A DNA stretch of 34,295 nt from a bacterium (GTDB lineage: Bacteria; Patescibacteriota; Minisyncoccia; UBA10092): assembly GCA_021790275.1 (NCBI GenBank), contig JAJYIB010000003.1:1-34295 (forward strand), written 5' to 3'. Positions 6,711 to 13,089 of this stretch are shown one piece after another. The notes below the pieces were generated by a model. It worked only from the letters and a program-made list of their open reading frames with translations, searched no databases and was not told where the DNA came from. Each line of letters opens with the position of its first letter. The stretch's first letter is position 1. Made by a program: the position numbers and the translations under genes.

Positions 6711-8150
6711 TTACATTCCGCCGAAGCTTATGATTTTTTCTCCGGCCTCAAGCCCCGAAACGACTTCTGTCATCCCGTCGTCGCCCGAAATGCCGACGCC
6801 GATTTTTCTTTCTTCCGGATTACTCCCGCCCGTATCGACGAGAACGAATTTTTCGCCGTTTTTGTTTATTATCGCCCGCGCCGGAATCGCCGCGACATTT
6901 TCCCGCTTCGCCGTGACAATCGACACGTTGGCCGACATTCCGTCTTTAATCCGGCCGTCGGCTTTGTCGAAAATCGCCGTTACTTTGTATGCCGGAACGC
7001 CGTTCGTCATCAGCGCCGCCGGATCGATATTCGCGACTCTGGCGCCAAAAACCGCGCCGCCGTAAGCGTCGAGAGTTATGTCGGCTTCGTCGCCCGATTT
7101 TATCTTGGCGACATCGGCTTCGGAAACATAAGATTCGACTTCGTATTGCGACGAAGAAATCACCGAAACCAAAACGGCGTTCGGCCCGACAATCTGTCCG
7201 GCTTTGGCGTCTTGCCTCGAAACGACGCCGTTTATCGGCGATAAAATCACGTTTTTCTCGAGTTGAGCCTTGATATTCAAAACGGCGGATTTGTAAGCGT
7301 CGACGTTCGATTCCTGCGAAGCGACGGCCGCATTTTGGGAATCGATCGCCTGTTTTTTGTTGGTGATATTGTTGACGGCCGCGTTGATTTCGGCGCTCGC
7401 GGCCGAAACGTAAGTTTTGTCGGCGTTAACCGTCGTCTGCGAAGAATTGTATATTTTATTGACCGCGCTCGTCAGCGATATCAGAAAATTCTGAATTTCG
7501 AAAAGATAATTTTTGGCGTTTTTCAGACTTTGATATTGCCCGTCCGGCGAAAGATTGTTCAATGTATCAAGCTCGCGGCGCCAGTTATCAAGCTCGGTCT
7601 GCGACAAAAGCCGGCCGTTTTGGGAATCGGTCTGCGCCTGCGAATCAATAGTTAAAAAATTCAACAGCGGATGGTTCGATTCGCCGTTCGTGAAAAGATT
7701 GTCCGCCTGATTGTTCACCGCATCATTGGCTTTGGTATAGGCGTCGCTTAAAACATTGGGAATGTCGCCGTAAAGATTGCCGAGATCGATTTTCGATTTA
7801 TCCAGAATCGATTCCTGGGCGGAAAGATCGGCCTGCGATTTGGCAAGCTGGGCGTTCAAATCCGCGCTGTCCAAACCGACAAGCGGCCGGCCGGCCGAAA
7901 CGTAATCGCCGACTTGAACCGAAACGGCGCCGATTTTGCCGCCGTTCTGAAACGCCAAATCGACGCTTTGAACCGGCTTGACGGTTCCGTCGCTTTTTAC
8001 AATTTCCGTTATATCCGATTTTTTAACGACGATGTCGCCGGAAAGTAATTTCGGATCGCTTTTAAAATATATAATGGCGATTGCCGAGGCGGCCAGAACG
8101 GCCAGAGCCGCCGCAATCGAGTAAACATTTTTTTTGGGAAAATTTTTCAT
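6711..8150 (-). CDS. MacA/RND-type membrane fusion protein
   Basis: 479 aa with an N-terminal membrane anchor (about 9-29), a first lipoyl half (GGKIGAVSVQVGDYVSAGRPLVGLD), a long helical hairpin (about 98-300, Gln/Asn/Ser-rich), a second lipoyl half (NVILSPINGVVSRQDAKAGQIVG) and a beta-barrel/membrane-proximal part (VESYVSEADVAKIKSGDEADI, then DGMSANVSIVTAKRENVAAIPARAI). This is the domain order of MacA-like adaptors. These usually serve ABC or RND pumps, yet the only pump here is an MFS. It is second in the operon, five bases after marR. Confidence 0.85.
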   Translation of the reverse strand: MKNFPKKNVYSIAAALAVLAASAIAIIYFKSDPKLLSGDIVVKKSDITEIVKSDGTVKPVQSVDLAFQNGGKIGAVSVQVGDYVSAGRPLVGLDSADLNAQLAKSQADLSAQESILDKSKIDLGNLYGDIPNVLSDAYTKANDAVNNQADNLFTNGESNHPLLNFLTIDSQAQTDSQNGRLLSQTELDNWRRELDTLNNLSPDGQYQSLKNAKNYLFEIQNFLISLTSAVNKIYNSSQTTVNADKTYVSAASAEINAAVNNITNKKQAIDSQNAAVASQESNVDAYKSAVLNIKAQLEKNVILSPINGVVSRQDAKAGQIVGPNAVLVSVISSSQYEVESYVSEADVAKIKSGDEADITLDAYGGAVFGARVANIDPAALMTNGVPAYKVTAIFDKADGRIKDGMSANVSIVTAKRENVAAIPARAIINKNGEKFVLVDTGGSNPEERKIGVGISGDDGMTEVVSGLEAGEKIISFGGM

Positions 8151-8155
8151 AAATT

Positions 8156-8566
8156 TTATTTGAGAAGATTTTTTAAAATTCTGGCGAGATTTTTCCGGTC
8201 GTCCGCGCTTAATGTTTCCAAAAGGGCTCTCATCCGCGCCGTTTTTTCTTTAAAGCCGGCCGCAAGCGCTTTTTTACCGCCGATCGTCAGAGACAGGCAC
8301 ACCACGCGGCGATCGCCTTTCGTCGACAGGCGTTTGATTTTACCGGATTTCACAAGCAGTTCGATCAGCGCCGTGGCCGAAGGCGGCGTCACCGCCAGAT
8401 AATCGGCGACGTCCTTCATCGTCGGGTTTTCATTTTCCGCGATATAGCGGAGAGTTTCGAGCTGGAGCAGTGAAAATCCGGATGCCTGGCGATAGCGTTC
8501 GGCAATAAGACGCCGCGTGTTGAAAATAAGGAGAATTAAATCGTTTAGATCGCCGGATTTGGCCAT
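8156..8566 (-). CDS. MarR-family transcriptional regulator
   Basis: The 136-aa winged-helix protein has the normal MarR length. The DNA-recognition region is PTMKDVADYLAVTPPSATALIELLVKSGKIKRL (about 48-80), followed by the wing STKGDRRVVCLSLT with the typical DRR. As first gene of the efflux operon, and with a palindrome between its own promoter and start codon, it most likely represses its own operon and is released by a small molecule, as MarR/EmrR do. The ligand is unknown. Confidence 0.92.
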   Translation of the reverse strand: MAKSGDLNDLILLIFNTRRLIAERYRQASGFSLLQLETLRYIAENENPTMKDVADYLAVTPPSATALIELLVKSGKIKRLSTKGDRRVVCLSLTIGGKKALAAGFKEKTARMRALLETLSADDRKNLARILKNLLK

Positions 8567-8571
8567 TTTAT

Positions 8572-8589
8572 TAGATAATTGAATTATTA
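8572..8589. promoter_or_regulatory. Candidate MarR operator
   Basis: Palindrome centred on 8581: ATAATT-G-AATTAT is perfect, extended by imperfect TA flanks. It sits at about +3 to +20 of the marR transcript, where a bound dimer would block promoter escape. The size and AT-rich form suit MarR-family sites. Confidence 0.6.
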
Positions 8590-8598
8590 AACCGCTTA

Positions 8599-8627
8599 AG
8601 TATATTACGGGCGCGAAAACTTGTCAA
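8599..8627 (-). promoter_or_regulatory. Sigma-70-type promoter of the marR efflux operon
   Basis: On the minus strand, consensus TTGACA (8627-8622), a 17-nt spacer and TATACT (8604-8599). It drives marR, both adaptors and the MFS gene. Confidence 0.8.
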
Positions 8628-8650
8628 CAGCGGACGAAATAGCTTAAAAT
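8621..8650 (+). promoter_or_regulatory. Probable promoter of the small membrane protein gene
   Basis: TTGTCA at 8621-8626, an 18-nt spacer and TAAAAT at 8645-8650. The -35 overlaps the opposite-strand marR -35 by five bases. The start would be near 8657, leaving a leader under 10 nt. Confidence 0.45.
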
Positions 8651-8664
8651 TCGACAGACAAACG

Positions 8665-9126
8665 ATGAACGAATTCGAATGGAAAATAGAAGAGCCGAGT
8701 TTTACCCCGAAAAGTTCGGAATGGTTTTGGGCGCTGGGAATCGCGGCGCTGGCGATGATTGTTTTCGCCATAATTCTGAAAAATTATCTTCTGATAATAA
8801 TCGTCGCCCTTTTGGCTTTTATTGTTTATCATGGCCGGAACACGACTTCAGATATGCTGAATGTCGGACTCGGCGACGAAGGACTGCGTATCGGGAAAAA
8901 ACTTTATTCTTACGAAGAACTGGAATCGTTCTGGATTTTTCCCGCCGCGCCCGGGATTCAAAATCCGGAATTGGCTTTGCGGCGCAAAAACCGTTTCGCT
9001 CCGCTTCTGACCGTGCCATTTTACGAAGCCGACGAAGAAAAAATCAAAAGCATAATCGGCGGTCATTTGCCGGAAAAAGAAGAAACGGAATCGCTGGTTG
9101 ACTTATTGAGAAAAAAATGGTTTTGA
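8665..9126 (+). CDS. Two-helix membrane protein of unknown function
   Basis: 153 aa. A soluble N-terminus (MNEFEWKIEEPSFTPKSSEW) precedes two closely spaced membrane helices (about 20-38 and 41-57) and a cytoplasmic domain of about 95 residues (DEGLRIGKKLYSYEELESFWI, then LLTVPFYEADEEKIKSII). The layout, two helices followed by a small beta-rich domain, resembles YcxB/bPH-type membrane proteins, but I see no diagnostic motif. The gene ends inside the tRNA-Arg promoter region. Function unknown. Confidence 0.75.
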   Translation: MNEFEWKIEEPSFTPKSSEWFWALGIAALAMIVFAIILKNYLLIIIVALLAFIVYHGRNTTSDMLNVGLGDEGLRIGKKLYSYEELESFWIFPAAPGIQNPELALRRKNRFAPLLTVPFYEADEEKIKSIIGGHLPEKEETESLVDLLRKKWF

Positions 9127-9134
9127 GTTAGAAT
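9106..9134 (+). promoter_or_regulatory. Promoter of the tRNA-Arg/recG unit
   Basis: TTGAGA at 9106-9111, a 17-nt spacer and TAGAAT at 9129-9134. The start would be near 9141, six bases before the mature tRNA. The -35 lies in the end of the upstream coding region. Confidence 0.6.
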
Positions 9135-9146
9135 TCGGTCCCGAAT

Positions 9147-9218
9147 CCCCTTGTCGTTCAATGGACAGGACGCGAGATTGCGGATCTCGTAATGCAGGTT
9201 CGATTCCTGCCGAGGGGA
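9147..9218 (+). tRNA. tRNA-Arg (GCG)
   Basis: Acceptor stem CCCCTTG (9147-9153) pairs with CGAGGGG (9211-9217), discriminator A9218, no encoded CCA. The D stem is GTTC/GGAC. Anticodon stem CGAGA/TCTCG with loop TTGCGGA gives anticodon GCG and normal U33. T arm GCAGG/CCTGC with loop TTCGATT. Most bacteria read CGU/CGC with an ACG (inosine) tRNA, so a GCG anticodon is less usual. The recG ATG starts four bases after the discriminator. Confidence 0.93.
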
Positions 9219-9221
9219 CAT

Positions 9222-11366
9222 ATGCCATCATTTCTCGACGAGCCGATTGGAAACATAAGATATTTTGCACCGGCGGCGGTAAAAAAGCTGGCGAGATTGA
9301 AAATAGCGACCGTGCGCGATCTGCTGTATCATTTTCCTTCGCGCTACGATGATTTTTCCGATTTTATTCCGATCGCCGACGCCAAACCCGATTGCGCGGC
9401 CACTATTAGCGGCGAAATTTTAAGCGCGAAAAATATCCGCACTTTCAAAAAGCGGATGATGATCACCGAAATCGTCGTCGGCGACGAATCCGGAGAAATA
9501 AACGCGGTGTGGTTTAACCAGCCGTATCTTTTGAATCAATTTCAAACGGGCCGGCGGATAAATCTGTCGGGAAAAATCGCGCCGAACAAAAAACGGCTTT
9601 GCTTTTCCAATCCGGCTTATGAAATCGCCGACTCCGGCCGCGGCGGAAGTTTGCGGCAAAAAGAACCGCTTCACACCGGCCGGCTGGTGCCGGTCTATCC
9701 CGAAACTTACGGCCTTACATCCCGCTGGCTGAGATCGATTATCAAACCGCTTTTGAAATTCGCCGGCCGCGCGCCCGATGTCTTGCCGGCCGAATTGAGA
9801 AAAGAAAACAATCTTCCGGATTTTGAAAGCGCGATGGCGCAGATTCATTTTCCCGCAAGCGTCGAAAATGCCGCTTCCGCCAAGCGCCGCTTCGCTTTCG
9901 AAGAGCTTTTTATCCTGCAGATGTTTATGGGATTGAATCGCCTGAAATTTCAACGCCAAACCGCGCCGGCGGTTCCTTTCGACGAAAATGCGGCGAAAAA
10001 ATTCGTCAAAACATTGCCGTTCGAACTGACCGGCGACCAAAAAAAAGCCGCCTGGCAAATTATCGGCGATATGTCGCAAAATCGGCCGATGAACCGCCTG
10101 CTCGAAGGCGATGTCGGCAGCGGCAAAACGATTGTCGCCGCGATGGCGGCGTATCTGGCCGCTTTGAAAAATTTTCAGACGGCGTTTATGGCGCCGACGG
10201 AAATTTTGAGCCGACAGCATTTCGAAAAAATCGCGCCGTTATTCGCAAAATCCGGCATCGCCGCCGGGCTTTTGACTTCTTCCGAATCCAGAATTTTCTC
10301 AAATTCCGGCGAAAAAATTTCGAGAAAAAAATTTTTGGAAAAAGTCGCCGACGGAGAAATAAAAATTTTAATCGGCACTCATGCTTTGGTCCAAAAAAGC
10401 GTAAGATTCAAAAATCTGGCGCTGGCGATCGTCGATGAACAGCACCGTTTCGGCGTAAATCACCGCGCCGCTTTGTTAAAAAACGGAAGCGGCGCTCCGC
10501 CTGGCGGAACGCCGCTCGTCCCCCATCTTTTGTCGATGTCGGCCACCCCGATTCCGAGAACCTTGGGCCTGACAATATGGGGAGATCTCGATTTGTCGCT
10601 TATACAGGAAATGCCGAAAGGAAGAAAAAACATAATCACCAAAATAACGGCGCCGGCCGAAAGAAGCGAGGTTTACGAATTCATCAGGAACGAAATCAAA
10701 AACGGCCGGCAGGCGTTTGTGGTCTGTCCGCTTGTCGAAGTGTCGGAAAAATTGTCGGCAAAATCCGCCGAAGGCCGCGAAATAAAAGCGGCAAAAAAAG
10801 AACAGGCGTTTTTACAAGAAAAAATTTTTCCCGAATTGAAAATCGGATTGCTTCACGGCCGATTGAAGCCGAAAGAAAAAGAAAAAACGATGGCGGAATT
10901 TTTGAACCGGAATCTCGATATTTTGGCGACCACTTCGGTTGTCGAAGTCGGCGTCGATATTCCGAACGCTTCCGTAATGATGATAGAAGGCGCCGACCGG
11001 TTCGGCCTCGCCTCGCTTCATCAATTCCGCGGCCGCGTCGGCCGCGGTAAACACCAGTCGTATTGCTTTTTAATGGCCGATTCGCCGTCGGCGCAAACCA
11101 GCAAAAGATTAAAAGCGCTGGAATCGGCGCAAAACGGCTTCAAGCTGGCTGAACGCGACCTGGAAATTCGCGGCCCGGGCGATTTTACCGGTATTCGCCA
11201 ATCGGGACTCCCCGATTTGGCGATCGCCTCGCTTGCGGATTTGCGGCTTGTCGAAGAAACCCGCGAAGCCGCCCGAAAAATTTTATCCCGCGATCCCAAT
11301 CTGAAAAATTATCCGATTTTGAAATCCCGTCTTGCGGAATTCCGAAACAGAGTTCATTTAGAGTAA
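9222..11366 (+). CDS. recG: ATP-dependent DNA helicase RecG
   Basis: Remodels stalled forks and branches Holliday junctions. 714 aa (E. coli 693). An N-terminal wedge/OB-fold region precedes the helicase core: Walker A GDVGSGKT (296-303), Walker B-type DEQHRFG (from 405), motif III SMSATPIPRTL, and HQFRGRVGRG plus GPGDFTG near the C-terminus. The frame is open back to 9192, but those codons lie in tRNA-Arg. The ATG at 9222 starts homology. GAGGGG, part of the tRNA acceptor strand, is the only Shine-Dalgarno-like sequence. Residues 423-432 (SGAPPGGTPL) form a palindrome-encoded insertion between DEQHRFG and SATP that E. coli RecG lacks in this form. Confidence 0.95.
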   Translation: MPSFLDEPIGNIRYFAPAAVKKLARLKIATVRDLLYHFPSRYDDFSDFIPIADAKPDCAATISGEILSAKNIRTFKKRMMITEIVVGDESGEINAVWFNQPYLLNQFQTGRRINLSGKIAPNKKRLCFSNPAYEIADSGRGGSLRQKEPLHTGRLVPVYPETYGLTSRWLRSIIKPLLKFAGRAPDVLPAELRKENNLPDFESAMAQIHFPASVENAASAKRRFAFEELFILQMFMGLNRLKFQRQTAPAVPFDENAAKKFVKTLPFELTGDQKKAAWQIIGDMSQNRPMNRLLEGDVGSGKTIVAAMAAYLAALKNFQTAFMAPTEILSRQHFEKIAPLFAKSGIAAGLLTSSESRIFSNSGEKISRKKFLEKVADGEIKILIGTHALVQKSVRFKNLALAIVDEQHRFGVNHRAALLKNGSGAPPGGTPLVPHLLSMSATPIPRTLGLTIWGDLDLSLIQEMPKGRKNIITKITAPAERSEVYEFIRNEIKNGRQAFVVCPLVEVSEKLSAKSAEGREIKAAKKEQAFLQEKIFPELKIGLLHGRLKPKEKEKTMAEFLNRNLDILATTSVVEVGVDIPNASVMMIEGADRFGLASLHQFRGRVGRGKHQSYCFLMADSPSAQTSKRLKALESAQNGFKLAERDLEIRGPGDFTGIRQSGLPDLAIASLADLRLVEETREAARKILSRDPNLKNYPILKSRLAEFRNRVHLE
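10488..10516. repeat. Palindromic insertion inside recG
   Basis: Inverted repeat with 14-bp arms (10488-10501 and 10503-10516, one mismatch) around a central T. The left arm is AGCGGCGCTCCGCC. It begins exactly on a codon boundary and encodes SGAPPGGTPL in a loop between conserved helicase motifs, so it looks like an in-frame palindromic element. Confidence 0.55.
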
Positions 11367-11389
11367 ATTTAAAAACCTGTGAACAATTA

Positions 11390-11419
11390 TTTACACTTAC
11401 CAATATGTTGTGCTAGTAT
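11390..11419 (+). promoter_or_regulatory. Orphan promoter between recG and the NYN gene
   Basis: TTTACA at 11390-11395, an 18-nt spacer and extended -10 TGC-TAGTAT (11414-11419). It points rightwards, into the 3' end of the convergent NYN gene. The transcript would begin near 11426 with a GATC-GAAA-GATC hairpin (11426-11437) and reach a GC-rich stem at 11454-11478. It could make a small or antisense RNA. Confidence 0.35.
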
Positions 11420-11463
11420 AAAAATGATCGAAAGATCACGAATTCTAGAGCTAGGGGGCCCCT

Positions 11464-12222
11464 TTACCTGGGGTCCTCTTTGCGTTCTAATTCCCTTTTC
11501 CAACATATAAAATCGCGAATTTTTTGAATATCAAAAATCATAAGCCCCTTTTCAACCAGGGTGGATAATTCTTTAGAAACCTTCCGAACGGTTGCAAACA
11601 AAATTACCTTTTTCCCAGCACTCATTAATTTTTCAATCGGATCGGCGAAATCACTATCTCCGCTCCATAGTATAAAAGTTTCTGCGCTATTTCGCTCGCA
11701 ATCAAGAAGCATATCTACGCCTATTTCAACATCAAAATTGCATTTCATATCTTTAATAAAATATTCTCCCTTTTTATTCATATCCTTGAATCTTTCATTT
11801 AAATACTCAATAGTTGTGATTTCATATTTTTTTAAAAGCGCTCGGCGAATAAACTGGCTGATTAATACTGTTGAATCGGGTAAAATACTTGAAACATCAA
11901 TAGAAAGTTCCATAATTTTTACAGGTTTTGTTCTAAGAAAATATTTATTATTCTCTGCTTCCGTTTTTTCTTTCTCTGATCTTTCATCTCCAGCCAAATA
12001 ACCATTATAAAAATTAACTGCCTCAATAGTATCAAAAGAATCCAGAAATTGTTTTAATCTCCTCAGTTCAATATGCCATCCGAGTTTTTCACTCCACGGA
12101 CGCACATTTGCATAATCAATATAAACACGAGTTTTTGCGCTAAGAATGTTATTGAGTTGTTTGATAACCCGCTGCTTATTCTTTGCGATATTTTCAATTT
12201 TCACTGTTTTTGGCGTAAACAT
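11464..12222 (-). CDS. NYN (LabA/DUF88-type) PIN-like ribonuclease
   Basis: 252 aa. The NYN fold is marked by VYIDYANV (Asp36), FDVEIGVDMLLD (Asp170, Asp174) and LWSGDSDFADPIEKLMSAGKKVILFAT (Asp189, Asp191), the acidic residues that bind metal in PIN-like nucleases. The domain carries an extra segment of about 80 residues between the first strand and the VD motif. It probably cleaves RNA. The gene is much more AT-rich than recG or the glycosyltransferase gene beside it. It starts four bases after the KTSC gene stop, so they form one transcript. Such genes occur in accessory and defence loci, but no partner here proves that role. Confidence 0.85.
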   Translation of the reverse strand: MFTPKTVKIENIAKNKQRVIKQLNNILSAKTRVYIDYANVRPWSEKLGWHIELRRLKQFLDSFDTIEAVNFYNGYLAGDERSEKEKTEAENNKYFLRTKPVKIMELSIDVSSILPDSTVLISQFIRRALLKKYEITTIEYLNERFKDMNKKGEYFIKDMKCNFDVEIGVDMLLDCERNSAETFILWSGDSDFADPIEKLMSAGKKVILFATVRKVSKELSTLVEKGLMIFDIQKIRDFICWKRELERKEDPR

Positions 12223-12226
12223 ATAA

Positions 12227-12439
12227 TCAACTTATTTTCTGATATCGATAATTATATCGAATATTGTCATTAAGAAATTGTCCATGTGATGATGCGTGTA
12301 AAAATTGCCGATACAAATGTTCTGGCACATTGAAATATTGATATACATCACCAGAAATAAACTCCACTTCCAAAGTATTCAACTGTTGGTCGTATCCAAT
12401 TGAGCGGATATTTGATGACGATACTGATATTCTACGCAT
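12227..12439 (-). CDS. KTSC-domain protein
   Basis: 70 aa. VSSSNIRSIGYDQQLNTLEVEFISGDVYQYFNVPEHLYRQFLHASSHGQFLNDNIRYNY follows the small KTSC domain along its whole length. The name comes from a K-T-S-C-like peptide, here replaced by the S-S-S-N stretch near the start. The domain is found alone or beside nucleases and is thought to bind nucleic acid or act as an RNase-associated module; its biochemistry is not settled. AT-rich, tightly upstream of the NYN gene. Confidence 0.8.
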   Translation of the reverse strand: MRRISVSSSNIRSIGYDQQLNTLEVEFISGDVYQYFNVPEHLYRQFLHASSHGQFLNDNIRYNYRYQKIS

Positions 12440-12474
12440 AATTATTTTTTGCGTTTTTGGTATTTAAAAAAATA

Positions 12475-13077
12475 TTATTTAATTGACCTGATATATTTAT
12501 CCTTATAATTTTTAATATCTTTATATTCAACCCAAAAATCCGTAGACCCGGTTTGTCTTATTGTACCATTTGCTCCTTTGTAATATTTTTTACCAAATAC
12601 CATTTTTGCTTTCCTATCTGAAAGAATATAACAATTTATTTTACGATTTTTTCACCAAGTCGCAACATCAACAAAAACATAATATAAATTTACGTCAAAA
12701 TCATTTTTTAATGACACTGATTGTTTTAAATTTTTCCCGTTAATTTTTATATCGCAAAAAGTTCTCGCATTTTGCCGCACCCAAACTGGCTTATTATCCT
12801 GAGCTACTGTTGTAGCCTTGGCATGAAAAAACAACACCTTCCCATTAAACTTTAATCCAATATCCCAATTTTTATTAGAATTTCCAGCATATATAATATC
12901 ATTCTCCAATAAAGATGACAGGTCATTCCCATAAGTTGCTAGAAGTTGTTTTAAAACCAACAACTCGCCTATAAATCCCCTATCAAAAGGTTTGTTGCAT
13001 AAATTTCTAAATCTCCAGCAATCATTTAACATTTTATCCGTTAACATTTTCCACTTTTTATATGTTTTTTTGTCCAT
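12475..13077 (-). pseudogene. PD-(D/E)XK-like nuclease ORF interrupted by one in-frame TGA
   Basis: The first 141 codons (13077 to the TGA at 12654-12652) encode an N-terminal GFIGELLVLKQLLATYG, then NWDIGLKFNGKVLFFHAKAT. Glu38, Asp72 and His85-x-Lys87 fit a PD-(D/E)XK nuclease core with His at the usual D/E/Q position. The same frame continues for 58 codons after the TGA (CYILSDRKAKMVFG, then STDFWVEYKDIKNYKDKY), which reads like the missing C-terminus. This is therefore one 200-position gene split by a nonsense codon. Alternatives are readthrough, or transfer from a lineage where TGA is sense. An ATG at 12603 with AGGAAA upstream could restart a 42-aa fragment. It follows the glycosyltransferase gene by 12 bases. 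Confidence 0.6.
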
Positions 13078-13089
13078 AATTTTTATATT

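Noticed and set aside
6444-7244. 266-codon plus-strand ORF
   Set aside because: It is antisense to the two membrane fusion protein genes, which show clear domains. Its Arg/Phe-rich product is what antisense reading of this codon usage gives.
9192-9221. Upstream ATG of the recG frame
   Set aside because: It lies inside tRNA-Arg (T arm and acceptor), and the extra ten residues have no family counterpart.
9420-10220. 266-codon minus-strand ORF
   Set aside because: Antisense shadow of recG with no start signal and low-complexity composition.
11438-11462. Cluster of restriction-like sites (GAATTC, TCTAGA, GGGCCC), possible vector junction
   Set aside because: The sequence runs on into a complete, natural NYN gene end, does not match a polylinker I know, and the flanks are in native order.
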